58,684 nt of DNA, from positions 1 to 58,684 of the forward strand of contig NZ_FNJA01000013.1 of the NCBI RefSeq assembly GCF_900104385.1, written 5' to 3'. The position numbers and the translations under genes were made by a program. This stretch comes from Rhodoferax sp. OV413. GTDB taxonomy: Bacteria; Pseudomonadota; Gammaproteobacteria; Burkholderiales; Burkholderiaceae_C. This document shows, piece after piece, positions 16,130-23,388 of this stretch (positions are counted from its first letter, which is position 1; every line of letters begins with the position of its first letter). Under the pieces are notes generated by a model, which saw nothing but the letters and a program-made list of their open reading frames with translations, was not told where the DNA came from and did no database searches.

Positions 16130-16720
16130 ATGGATGCAATGACTTCTGAAATTGCCGCAACCGCCGCCCGCTTGGTTGTGGAGGAGGGGCTGGAATACGG
16201 CCCCGCCAAGCGCCGTGCCGTGGCCCAGTTGGGCATGGGCCGCGCGCCGTTGCCCGGCAATGACGTGCTGGAAGACGCGGTGCGTGAATATATAGAGCTG
16301 TTCTGCGGCGACACCCAGCCCGAGGAGCTGCGTGCGCTGCGGGTGCTGGCGCTGACCTGGATGGAGCGCATGGCCCATTTCAGGCCACATTTATGCGGCG
16401 CCGTATGGTTTGGTACAGCAACCCGGTTGTCCGACATCAGCATCCAGATGTTTTGCGATGACCCCAAATCGGCAGAGATCGCGCTGATTGACCACCGTGT
16501 GCCCTACGAGCCGACAACCGTGACCGGGTTTCGCGGCGACGCGGTCGAGGCACTGAGCTTTGCCAGCCGCAGCCCCGAACTGGGCGTGGTGGTGGGTGTG
16601 CACCTTATGGTGTATGACCTGGACGACTTGCGCGGGGCTTTGAAGCCCGACAGCAAAGGCCGTACGCCGCGCGGGGACATCGCCGCGGTGCGCCGTTTGC
16701 TGCAGGATACGGCGACATGA
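16130..16720 (+). CDS. Conserved hypothetical protein, 196 aa
   Basis: Function unknown. A 196-residue soluble protein divergent from mpl and overlapping the following TlpA-like gene by 4 bp (ATGA). The N-terminal half is helical (EIAATAARLVVEEGLEYGPAK). A central strand-turn segment GTATRLSDISIQMF resembles the glycine-serine/aspartate strand of minimal nucleotidyltransferases, but the second Asp of the usual GS-DxD pattern is replaced, so activity is doubtful. The start could be the ATG at 16130 or the one at 16139. Confidence 0.75.
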   Translation: MDAMTSEIAATAARLVVEEGLEYGPAKRRAVAQLGMGRAPLPGNDVLEDAVREYIELFCGDTQPEELRALRVLALTWMERMAHFRPHLCGAVWFGTATRLSDISIQMFCDDPKSAEIALIDHRVPYEPTTVTGFRGDAVEALSFASRSPELGVVVGVHLMVYDLDDLRGALKPDSKGRTPRGDIAAVRRLLQDTAT

Positions 16721-17265
16721 ACACTGTTATTTCTCCTCCGGCTGTGCCCCAGCGTCGTCGCCTGCTGGCTGCCGTGGCCGCTACTGCCGGTCTGGCCGGT
16801 ACGGGCCTGGCGTGGTGGCATCACCAGCCTGGCCCAGTGCTGGCCGATGCCGAAGAGGCACTGTGGCGTCTGCGCCTGGACAGTCCAACCGGTAGTCCAC
16901 TGGAGATGCAGGCTTTTCGCGGGCGACCCGTGTTGCTGAACTTTTGGGCCACTTGGTGTCCACCGTGTGTGGAAGAGCTGCCCTTGATTGATCGCTTCTT
17001 CAAGGATCATGCGGCCAACGGCTGGCAAGTGGTGGGCTTGGCGGTTGACCAATTGCCTGCAGTGCAGGGCTTTTTGCAGAAAACACCGGTTAGTTTCCCG
17101 GTCGGGATGGCCGGTTTGGGCGGTACCGAGCTCGGCCGCTCCCTAGGCAATCTGACCGGCGGCCTGCCTTTTACGGTGGTGTTGGGTGCCAGCGGCGCAG
17201 TGCTTCATCGTAAAATGGGCAAGCTAAGCGCGGCCGACTTGCAAGTCTGGGCCGCCTTGAAATAG
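16717..17265 (+). CDS. TlpA-like thiol:disulfide oxidoreductase
   Basis: A 182-residue membrane-anchored thioredoxin-fold protein, probably facing the periplasm. A hydrophobic N-terminal segment with a preceding RRR (about residues 13-34) is a signal anchor. The redox motif WCPPC is at Cys81-Cys84 and the cis-Pro loop is GGLPFTVV. Such proteins reduce disulfides in cytochrome c maturation or other periplasmic partners; the partner is not identifiable here. It overlaps the upstream gene (ATGA) and likely shares its transcript. Confidence is high for fold, moderate for role. Confidence 0.88.
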   Translation: MNTVISPPAVPQRRRLLAAVAATAGLAGTGLAWWHHQPGPVLADAEEALWRLRLDSPTGSPLEMQAFRGRPVLLNFWATWCPPCVEELPLIDRFFKDHAANGWQVVGLAVDQLPAVQGFLQKTPVSFPVGMAGLGGTELGRSLGNLTGGLPFTVVLGASGAVLHRKMGKLSAADLQVWAALK

Positions 17266-17290
17266 GCAGTTTGATCCTTTCCAAGCCCTT

Positions 17291-17321
17291 TTGACAGAGG
17301 CCTTGGAAGGCGATTTACAAA
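17291..17321 (+). promoter_or_regulatory. Candidate promoter of accB-accC-prmA
   Basis: A consensus -35 TTGACA (17291-17296) is followed by weak -10 choices: TTTACA at 17-bp spacing or TACAAA at 19 bp. It lies 80 bp upstream of accB in a 137-bp gap. Confidence 0.45.
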
Positions 17322-17402
17322 TGAAATACAAGAAATAAGCGACCGTTCGGCGGAATTGAGGTAGATTCCACCTCTTTTTGGTTGGTCGTGGCTGGAGGTT
17401 TT

Positions 17403-17858
17403 ATGGATTTGCGCAAACTCAAAACGTTGATCGACTTGGTGTCTGATTCCAACGTGTCGGAACTCGAAATTACCGAAGCTGAAGGCAAGGTACGCATCGT
17501 CAAGGGCGGTGGTGCCATGGTGTACCAGGCCGCACCGCCTGCCATGATGGCAGCGCCCGTGGTCGATGTGGCCGCCCAGGCTGCAGCTGCGCCAGTGGCT
17601 GCACCGGCCGTAGAGGCTCCTACGGGCCACGTGGTCAAGTCCCCGATGGTGGGTACGTTCTACCGCTCGTCCAGCCCAGGCGCCAAGGCTTTTGTGGAAG
17701 TCGGCAGCCAGGTCAAGGAAGGCGAGACCATCTGCATCATCGAAGCGATGAAGATCTTGAATGAAATCGAAGCCGACAAGGCCGGTACCGTGGTGCAGAT
17801 GCTGTGTGAAAACGGCCAGGCTGTGGAATACGGCCAGCCCTTGTTCGTGATTGAGTGA
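17403..17858 (+). CDS. accB: Biotin carboxyl carrier protein of acetyl-CoA carboxylase
   Basis: Carries carboxyl-biotin between AccC and the carboxyltransferase in malonyl-CoA formation. The ATG at 17403, preceded by GGAGG, gives 151 residues: an N-terminal helical part ([13 protein letters not shown]), a flexible Ala/Pro linker (about 41-75) and the biotinyl domain with EAMKIL, biotinylated Lys117, and the thumb-like region. An in-frame upstream ATG at 17382 lacks a ribosome-binding site. It is the first gene of accB-accC-prmA. Confidence 0.96.
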   Translation: MDLRKLKTLIDLVSDSNVSELEITEAEGKVRIVKGGGAMVYQAAPPAMMAAPVVDVAAQAAAAPVAAPAVEAPTGHVVKSPMVGTFYRSSSPGAKAFVEVGSQVKEGETICIIEAMKILNEIEADKAGTVVQMLCENGQAVEYGQPLFVIE

Positions 17859-17879
17859 ACCCACAGAGTTTGGTGGCGC

Positions 17880-19229
17880 ATGTTTAAAAAAATACTGGTA
17901 GCAAATCGAGGCGAGATCGCCCTGCGTATCCAGCGGGCTTGCCGCGAGATGGGTATCAAGGCGGTCATGGTGTATTCCGAGGCGGATCGCGAAGCCAAGT
18001 ACGTCAAGCTGGCGGACGAAGCCGTGTGTATCGGTCCCGCCCCATCGGGTTTGAGTTACCTGAATATGCCCGCGCTGATTTCCGCGGCAGAGGTGACGGA
18101 TGCCGAAGCCATCCACCCCGGTTACGGTTTCCTGAGCGAAAACGCAGATTTTGCCGAGCGCGTGGAAAAGAGTGGCTTCCAGTTCATCGGACCTACGCCT
18201 GAGAACATCCGCATGATGGGCGACAAGGTGTCGGCCAAGCAGGCGATGATCAAAGCGGGTGTGCCTTGCGTTCCAGGCTCTGAAGGCGAATTGCCGGACG
18301 ATGCCGCCACGATTCGGCGCACGGCCAAGGCCGTCGGTTATCCGGTGATCATCAAAGCCGCTGGCGGCGGTGGCGGCCGGGGTATGCGCGTGGTGCACAC
18401 CGAAGCGGCGTTGATCAATGCCGTGCAAATGACCAAGGCAGAGGCCAAGGCGGCATTCGGTAATGGTGCGGTCTATATGGAGAAGTACCTCCAGAATCCG
18501 CGCCATATCGAAATCCAGATCCTGGCCGACAAATTTAAGAACGTGGTGTATCTGGGTGAGCGCGACTGCTCAATGCAGCGCCGCCACCAGAAGGTGCTGG
18601 AAGAAGCGCCGGCTCCAGGTATTCCGCGCAAACTGATCGAGCGGATCGGCGAGCGCTGCGCGGCGGCCTGCAAAAAGATCGGCTACCGTGGCGCGGGCAC
18701 CTTCGAGTTCCTGTATGAAAACGGCGAGTTCTACTTTATTGAAATGAACACCCGTGTGCAGGTCGAACATCCGGTGACGGAGCTGATCACCGGCGTGGAT
18801 ATCGTCCGGACCCAGATCATGGTGGCCGCGGGTGAGAAGCTGCCATTTGCGCAACGCCAGATCACCATCAGTGGCCATGCGATTGAATGCCGCGTGAATG
18901 CGGAAGATCCGTACAAATTTACGCCGTCACCGGGCCGCATCACGATGTGGCACCCACCAGGTGGCCCTGGCGTGCGCGTCGATTCGCACGTCTACACCAA
19001 TTACTACGTGCCGCCGAATTACGACTCCATGGTCGGCAAGATCATCGTGCACGGTGACACGCGTGAGCAAGCCATGGCGCGCATGCGTACCGCGTTGCTG
19101 GAAACGGTGATTGAGGGTATCAACACCAATATCCCGCTGCACCGCGAGTTGATGGTGGATGCCAAGTTCATGGCGGGAGGCACCAACATCCATTATTTGG
19201 AAGAGTGGCTCTCGCAGCACAAACGTTAA
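17880..19229 (+). CDS. accC: Biotin carboxylase of acetyl-CoA carboxylase
   Basis: ATP-dependent carboxylation of biotin on AccB. The 449-residue product begins [20 protein letters not shown] and shows the ATP-grasp glycine loop GGGGGRGM, the HIEIQILAD and [13 protein letters not shown] segments, and [14 protein letters not shown] with metal-binding Glu and Asn. The length matches E. coli AccC (449). It starts 21 bp after accB, so co-translation from one mRNA is expected. Confidence 0.97.
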   Translation: MFKKILVANRGEIALRIQRACREMGIKAVMVYSEADREAKYVKLADEAVCIGPAPSGLSYLNMPALISAAEVTDAEAIHPGYGFLSENADFAERVEKSGFQFIGPTPENIRMMGDKVSAKQAMIKAGVPCVPGSEGELPDDAATIRRTAKAVGYPVIIKAAGGGGGRGMRVVHTEAALINAVQMTKAEAKAAFGNGAVYMEKYLQNPRHIEIQILADKFKNVVYLGERDCSMQRRHQKVLEEAPAPGIPRKLIERIGERCAAACKKIGYRGAGTFEFLYENGEFYFIEMNTRVQVEHPVTELITGVDIVRTQIMVAAGEKLPFAQRQITISGHAIECRVNAEDPYKFTPSPGRITMWHPPGGPGVRVDSHVYTNYYVPPNYDSMVGKIIVHGDTREQAMARMRTALLETVIEGINTNIPLHRELMVDAKFMAGGTNIHYLEEWLSQHKR

Positions 19230-19242
19230 GAGCGCGTCGCAC

Positions 19243-20127
19243 ATGTTTGAAATCAGCCTGATGTGCCCGCAAGACAGGGTAGAGACGCTCAGCGATGCGC
19301 TGGATGCCTTGGATGCCTTGAGTGTCAGCGTAGAAGACGCAGACGCGCAGACCGATGCCGAGCAAGCCTTGTTCGGCGAGCCTGGCATGCCGCCGCCGCA
19401 AGACGGCTGGCAGCGTTCGCGCATCCAGGCGCTGTTTGCTTCCGAAGACTTGGCCCAGGACGCTCTGTCGGTGCTCAAGCTGCAGGATTTTTTTGCCGGT
19501 TGTGATGTACTGGGGCTTTCCGTGGTGCCAGAGCAAGACTGGGTGCGGCTCACCCAGTCGCAGTTTGCGCCGGTGGAGATTACCTCTGATTTCTGGATCG
19601 TTCCCACCTGGCACGAGCCTCCTGCGCAAGCGACCAAAGTCATCCGGCTAGATCCGGGCCTGGCTTTTGGCACGGGCACACACCCCACAACCCGTATGTG
19701 CTTGCGCTGGATTGCTCGGCAGGACGCCAGCAGCTTCACGCGCGTGCTCGACTACGGCTGTGGCTCGGGTATCTTGGCGATTGGGGCGGCCAAATATGGT
19801 GCGACGGATATCGACGCGGTGGATATCGACGAAGCGGCTGTGCAATCCACTTTGCTCAATGCCGAGGCCAACCAGGTGCAGCTCAAAGCGGGCTTGCCAG
19901 ACCAGGCGGTGGGCGGTTACCAGACGGTGCTGGCCAATATCCTAGCCACTCCCCTGAAGGTGTTGGCGCCATTGCTGTGCGCGCATGTTGCGCCCGGCGG
20001 CAGCTTGGTCTTGGCAGGTATCCTGGAGCGCCAAGTGGAGGAGCTGAAATCCGCCTATGCGCCCTGGGCGGTGCTGGACGTAGCCGACCGTGAAGATGGC
20101 TGGGTCCTCATGACAGCCCAGATATAG
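19243..20127 (+). CDS. prmA: Ribosomal protein L11 methyltransferase
   Basis: Trimethylates lysines and the N-terminus of ribosomal protein L11 using S-adenosylmethionine. The start at 19243 (MFEISLMCPQDRVE) is chosen because it begins the conserved N-terminal L11-recognition domain and lies 13 bp after the accC stop; an upstream frame runs into accC. The product has 294 residues, like E. coli PrmA. The SAM motif is VLDYGCGSGILAIGAAKYG and the preceding block is DPGLAFGTGTHPTT. It follows accC in the order common in proteobacteria. Confidence 0.95.
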   Translation: MFEISLMCPQDRVETLSDALDALDALSVSVEDADAQTDAEQALFGEPGMPPPQDGWQRSRIQALFASEDLAQDALSVLKLQDFFAGCDVLGLSVVPEQDWVRLTQSQFAPVEITSDFWIVPTWHEPPAQATKVIRLDPGLAFGTGTHPTTRMCLRWIARQDASSFTRVLDYGCGSGILAIGAAKYGATDIDAVDIDEAAVQSTLLNAEANQVQLKAGLPDQAVGGYQTVLANILATPLKVLAPLLCAHVAPGGSLVLAGILERQVEELKSAYAPWAVLDVADREDGWVLMTAQI

Positions 20128-20166
20128 GGCGTTTGCCGTGTCAGGCTTGAACCAGCACGATAGCCC

Positions 20167-21201
20167 ATGGCATTGATAACCCGTTGCCCGGTGTGTGGGA
20201 CGCTGTTCAAGGTTGTCCCTGATCAGCTGCGCATTTCGGAAGGCTGGGTTCGCTGTGGACACTGTGCCGAGATTTTCGATGCATCGGGTGACTTGCAGCA
20301 AAGCGACGCGGAACACCACAGTGTCTATGCTGCAGATGCTGTGCCGGAGTCTGCAGAGCCAGACGTTCCAGCGCACATACCTGAGCCCGCGCCTGAGCCC
20401 CTGGCAGATTCGCAGGAGCTAGCGCCAGAGCCGGAGCTTACGGTTCATACAGAGATACCTGTGTCCTCAGAGCCTGAGTTGGCTGTGTGGAACGCTGCGC
20501 CATTTCCGCCACCAGAAGCCATTCCAGAAACTGAAATCCCCGCCGATTCGGAGCCGCAGATGCTGGCGGCGGAAGACATTGCTGGCGTAGATGAGGGTGC
20601 CTCTACCGAGGAAGATACTCTGAGTCCAGTCGTTGCTGTGGAGCCGGAGCCACCTCAGGCGGATGCTGAGGCAGGCGCCTACTCTTTTGTTCGTGATGCG
20701 GTTCCGAGCGAGGTAGCGTCCCGACCTGCGCTGTATTGGCTGGGAGTCTGTTCCGCCTGTGTATTGCTGGTGCTGCTCGGTTTGCAGGTGGTGGTCAATC
20801 AGCGTAACCGGTTGGCGGCGAACTGGCCTGAGAGCCGGCCCGGATTGTTGGCTTTATGCCAGCCCCTGGGCTGCACCATCGATCCACTACAGGAAATTGA
20901 ATCCATTGTGATTGATAGCTCTACCTTGAGCAGCTTGCAAAATGGTGAGGCTTATCGCTTGAGCTTGGTGCTGAAGAACCAAGCCCGGGTGGACCTCGCC
21001 ATGCCGGCCATCGAATTTGTGTTGACCGATAGCGATGAGCAAGCAGTATCCAAGCGTGTGCTGTCGCCGGTTGAATTGGGGGCTGCATCCAGGGTTTTGT
21101 TTGCGGGCCGGGAGTGGGCGACGTCGGTGGATTTACGTGTTACCGATAAGGCTGGTAAGGCCCGTGTCGTGGGCTATCGCTTGCTGGCGTTTTACCCTTA
21201 G
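20167..21201 (+). CDS. Zinc-ribbon/DUF3426 membrane protein
   Basis: Function unknown, but the domain pair is conserved near prmA in betaproteobacteria. The 344-residue protein has an N-terminal MJ0042-type zinc ribbon (Cys7, Cys10, Cys30, Cys33), a long acidic linker rich in Glu, Pro and Ala (about 55-175), one membrane span (about 195-216, LYWLGVCSACVLLVLLGLQV) and a C-terminal DUF3426 domain outside the cytoplasm, with LAMPAIEFVLTD and RREWATSVDLRV-like segments. The linker is low in complexity. It follows prmA by 39 bp and probably shares its transcript. Confidence 0.85.
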   Translation: MALITRCPVCGTLFKVVPDQLRISEGWVRCGHCAEIFDASGDLQQSDAEHHSVYAADAVPESAEPDVPAHIPEPAPEPLADSQELAPEPELTVHTEIPVSSEPELAVWNAAPFPPPEAIPETEIPADSEPQMLAAEDIAGVDEGASTEEDTLSPVVAVEPEPPQADAEAGAYSFVRDAVPSEVASRPALYWLGVCSACVLLVLLGLQVVVNQRNRLAANWPESRPGLLALCQPLGCTIDPLQEIESIVIDSSTLSSLQNGEAYRLSLVLKNQARVDLAMPAIEFVLTDSDEQAVSKRVLSPVELGAASRVLFAGREWATSVDLRVTDKAGKARVVGYRLLAFYP

Positions 21202-21204
21202 CTA

Positions 21205-21238
21205 TAAAAAAGGCCTGGCATCTTGCGATGCCAGGCCT
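21205..21238 (-). terminator. Terminator downstream of the H1-like gene
   Basis: Stem AGGCCTGGCATC (21211-21222) and GATGCCAGGCCT (21227-21238), loop TTGC, with a T-run on the minus strand (complement of AAAAAA at 21206-21211). It terminates the minus-strand H1-like gene and may also stop plus-strand readthrough. Confidence 0.85.
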
Positions 21239-21260
21239 GATGCGGACCGCAGTCGTCCGG

Positions 21261-21866
21261 TCAGGGCTTGCTGGCCGTCGGAAATGGCCACGCTGCCTGA
21301 GGGTTCAGCGTGGTTTGTGCCGATGCAGCGGCTGGAGCCGATGCAGGCTTTGCTGCAGGCGCCTTGGTTGCCTTTTTTGCAGCGGCCTTGGGAGCAGCTG
21401 CTTTCTTGGCAGGGGCGGCCTTCACGGCAACTGCAGCCTTCTTGGCAGGAGCTGCCTTTTTGGCTGGTGCTGCAGCTTTGGTAGCAGCCTTTTTCGCGGG
21501 AGCGGCAGCCTTCTTGGCGGGTGCAGCTTTCACGGGTGCGGCTTTGGCAGCAGCTTTTTTCGCTGGAGCGGCGGCCTTCTTGGCGGGTGCTGCCTTTTTG
21601 GCTGGTGCCGCTTTGACAGCTGCTTTCTTGGCTGGAGCGGCTTTCACTGCGACGGCTTTCTTGGCCGGAGCAGCTTTTTTCGCTGGAGCAGCCTTTGCCG
21701 CGGCTTTGACGGGCGCGGCCTTTTTGGCGGGAGCTGCTTTGACGGGGGCAGCCTTCTTTGCGGCAGGTTTAGCCGGAGCTACTTTCTTTGCTGCGACAGC
21801 CTTTACGGGAGCCGCTTTCTTTGCTGGAACGGCCTTTTTTGCGGCCGGTTTTTTTGCAGTTGCCAT
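21261..21866 (-). CDS. Histone H1-like Ala/Lys-rich DNA-binding protein
   Basis: A 201-residue protein made largely of repeats of the type AAPAKKAA, with Val and Pro spacers, ending in [21 protein letters not shown]. This composition matches bacterial H1-like or AlgP/HctB-type proteins that bind DNA non-specifically through a disordered Lys-rich chain. The start ATG follows AAGGAGAAAATA, an excellent ribosome-binding site. The repetitive gene makes the sequence prone to length variation. It is monocistronic, with its own terminator. Confidence 0.88.
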   Translation of the reverse strand: MATAKKPAAKKAVPAKKAAPVKAVAAKKVAPAKPAAKKAAPVKAAPAKKAAPVKAAAKAAPAKKAAPAKKAVAVKAAPAKKAAVKAAPAKKAAPAKKAAAPAKKAAAKAAPVKAAPAKKAAAPAKKAATKAAAPAKKAAPAKKAAVAVKAAPAKKAAAPKAAAKKATKAPAAKPASAPAAASAQTTLNPQAAWPFPTASKP

Positions 21867-22042
21867 TATTTTCTCCTTGATCTGTTTACAAAGAGCACTT
21901 TATACCGATTGTTAGGCATAGAGCGATGCATGGTGTTGGGCGAATGCCCAGCACCATGGACTCGGAAGCGCAAACGCGGCCATGCACTGTAGTAGTACAG
22001 GCTGGGGTTTGCGCGGTAGTGGATGGCATGGATCTGACGGGT
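21867..22042 (-). other. Gap between nrdB and the H1-like gene, with inverted repeats
   Basis: No gene seen. It holds the H1-like gene's ribosome-binding site, one hairpin GGTGTTGGGC-gaat-GCCCAGCACC near 21932-21957 (one G-T mismatch) and a larger fold with arms GCGCAAAC (21968-21975) and GTTTGCGC (22007-22014) around an inner CTGTA...TACAG. The hairpins lie downstream of nrdB and could be mRNA ends, but neither has a T-run. Confidence 0.4.
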
Positions 22043-23245
22043 TTAATCCCAAGAAAGCGCGCCGCCCGATTGGTACTCAATCACGCGGGTTTCGAAGAAA
22101 TTGCGCTCTTTCTTCAGGTCGATCATTTCGCTCATCCACGGGAACGGATTTTCTTCGTGTGGGAAGCAGGCTTCCAGGCCGATCTGGGTGGCCCGGCGGT
22201 TGGCGATATAGCGCAGGTAGCCCTTGAACATGGAAGCGTTCATGCCCAGCACGCCACGCGGCATGGTGTCTTCGGCGTACTGGTACTCCAGTTCTACCGC
22301 GCGCATGAACAGGTCTTTGATTTCGGTCTTGAACTCGGCCGTCCACAGGTGTGGGTTTTCCAGCTTGAGCTGGTTGATCAGATCGATGCCGAAGTTGCAG
22401 TGCATGGACTCGTCGCGCAGGATGTACTGGTACTGCTCGGCGGCACCAGTCATCTTGTTCTGACGGCCTAGCGCCAGAATCTGCGTGAAGCCGACGTAGA
22501 AGAACAGGCCTTCCATCAGGCAGGCAAAAACGATCAGCGACTTGAGCAGCGTTTGGTCGTTCTCGGGCGTGCCGGTGTGGAAGTTGGGGTCCATGATCGC
22601 TTCGATGAAGGGGATCAGGAACTGGTCTTTGTTGCGGATCGATGCGACTTCGTTGTAGGCGTTGAAGATCTCGCTCTCATCCAGGCCCAGCGACTCCACG
22701 ATGTACTGGTAGGCATGGGTGTGGATGGCTTCTTCAAATGCCTGGCGCAGCAGGAACTGGCGGCACTCAGGGGCCGTGATGTGGCGATAGGTGCCCAGCA
22801 CGATGTTGTTGGCGGCCAGCGAGTCGGCCGTGACAAAGAAGCCGAGGTTGCGCTTGACGATGCGACGCTCGTCTTCGGTCAGTCCGTTCGGGTCCTTCCA
22901 GAGCGCGATGTCGCGGGTCATGTTGACCTCTTGCGGCATCCAGTGGTTAGCGCACGAAGCCAGGTATTTTTCCCAGGCCCATTTGTATTTGAACGGCACC
23001 AGCTGGTTGACGTCGGTCTGGCCGTTGATGATGCGCTTGTCTGCAGCGTTGACGCGGCGTGCGGCCGTGGCTTGCACGGCAACGTGGGCAGCGGCTACAG
23101 CGATGGCTGGTTGGGCTGCAACAGGTGCGGTGGTCGATGGGGCTGCTGCAGAAAAAGCAGTGTGTTGCTCCTCCCGGTTGATGGGTAAACCGAGGGTGGC
23201 TGCAGATGGCGGTGAGGGCTTGACTTCTTCGTCCCAGGTCAACAT
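22043..23245 (-). CDS. nrdB: Class Ia ribonucleotide reductase, beta subunit
   Basis: Provides the di-iron tyrosyl radical for ribonucleotide reduction by NrdA. The 400-residue product has carboxylate and His ligand segments characteristic of the family (NWMPQEVNM-like [30 protein letters not shown]) and a C-terminal tail ESGGALSWD-type ([10 protein letters not shown]) that docks into NrdA. The first about 65 residues are an Ala/Pro-rich extension not present in the compact E. coli protein. The ATG at 23245 follows GGAAAATCT. It lies 143 bp after nrdA on the same strand. Confidence 0.95.
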   Translation of the reverse strand: MLTWDEEVKPSPPSAATLGLPINREEQHTAFSAAAPSTTAPVAAQPAIAVAAAHVAVQATAARRVNAADKRIINGQTDVNQLVPFKYKWAWEKYLASCANHWMPQEVNMTRDIALWKDPNGLTEDERRIVKRNLGFFVTADSLAANNIVLGTYRHITAPECRQFLLRQAFEEAIHTHAYQYIVESLGLDESEIFNAYNEVASIRNKDQFLIPFIEAIMDPNFHTGTPENDQTLLKSLIVFACLMEGLFFYVGFTQILALGRQNKMTGAAEQYQYILRDESMHCNFGIDLINQLKLENPHLWTAEFKTEIKDLFMRAVELEYQYAEDTMPRGVLGMNASMFKGYLRYIANRRATQIGLEACFPHEENPFPWMSEMIDLKKERNFFETRVIEYQSGGALSWD

Positions 23246-23336
23246 AGATTTTCCAATGCTAGGATTATGAGAGCGGCGCAGCGAAATGAAAAGTGCTCAT
23301 TTTCAACACCGCAAATTTGTAGGGTTTGTGTTGCTC

Positions 23337-23373
23337 ATGTGCATCGCGAAAAACCGGTTTTCGCGATGCACAT
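23337..23373. other. Long intercistronic palindrome between nrdA and nrdB
   Basis: A perfect 16-bp stem, ATGTGCATCGCGAAAA with TTTTCGCGATGCACAT (23358-23373), around a 5-nt loop. It begins 16 bp downstream of the nrdA stop and 91 bp before nrdB. There is no T-run on either strand, so it is not a typical rho-independent terminator. It may stabilise the nrdA mRNA or set the nrdA:nrdB ratio. Confidence 0.7.
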
Positions 23374-23388
23374 CGGTCGGTCTGCGCT

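Noticed and set aside
21261-21866. Possible CRISPR or tandem DNA repeat
   Set aside because: The repeats are codon-level repeats of a Lys/Ala-rich protein, of irregular length, without spacers.
21310-21915. 201-aa Ala/Gly/Phe-rich frame opposite the H1-like gene
   Set aside because: It is the reverse of a repetitive Lys/Ala-rich gene, with no ribosome-binding site of its own.
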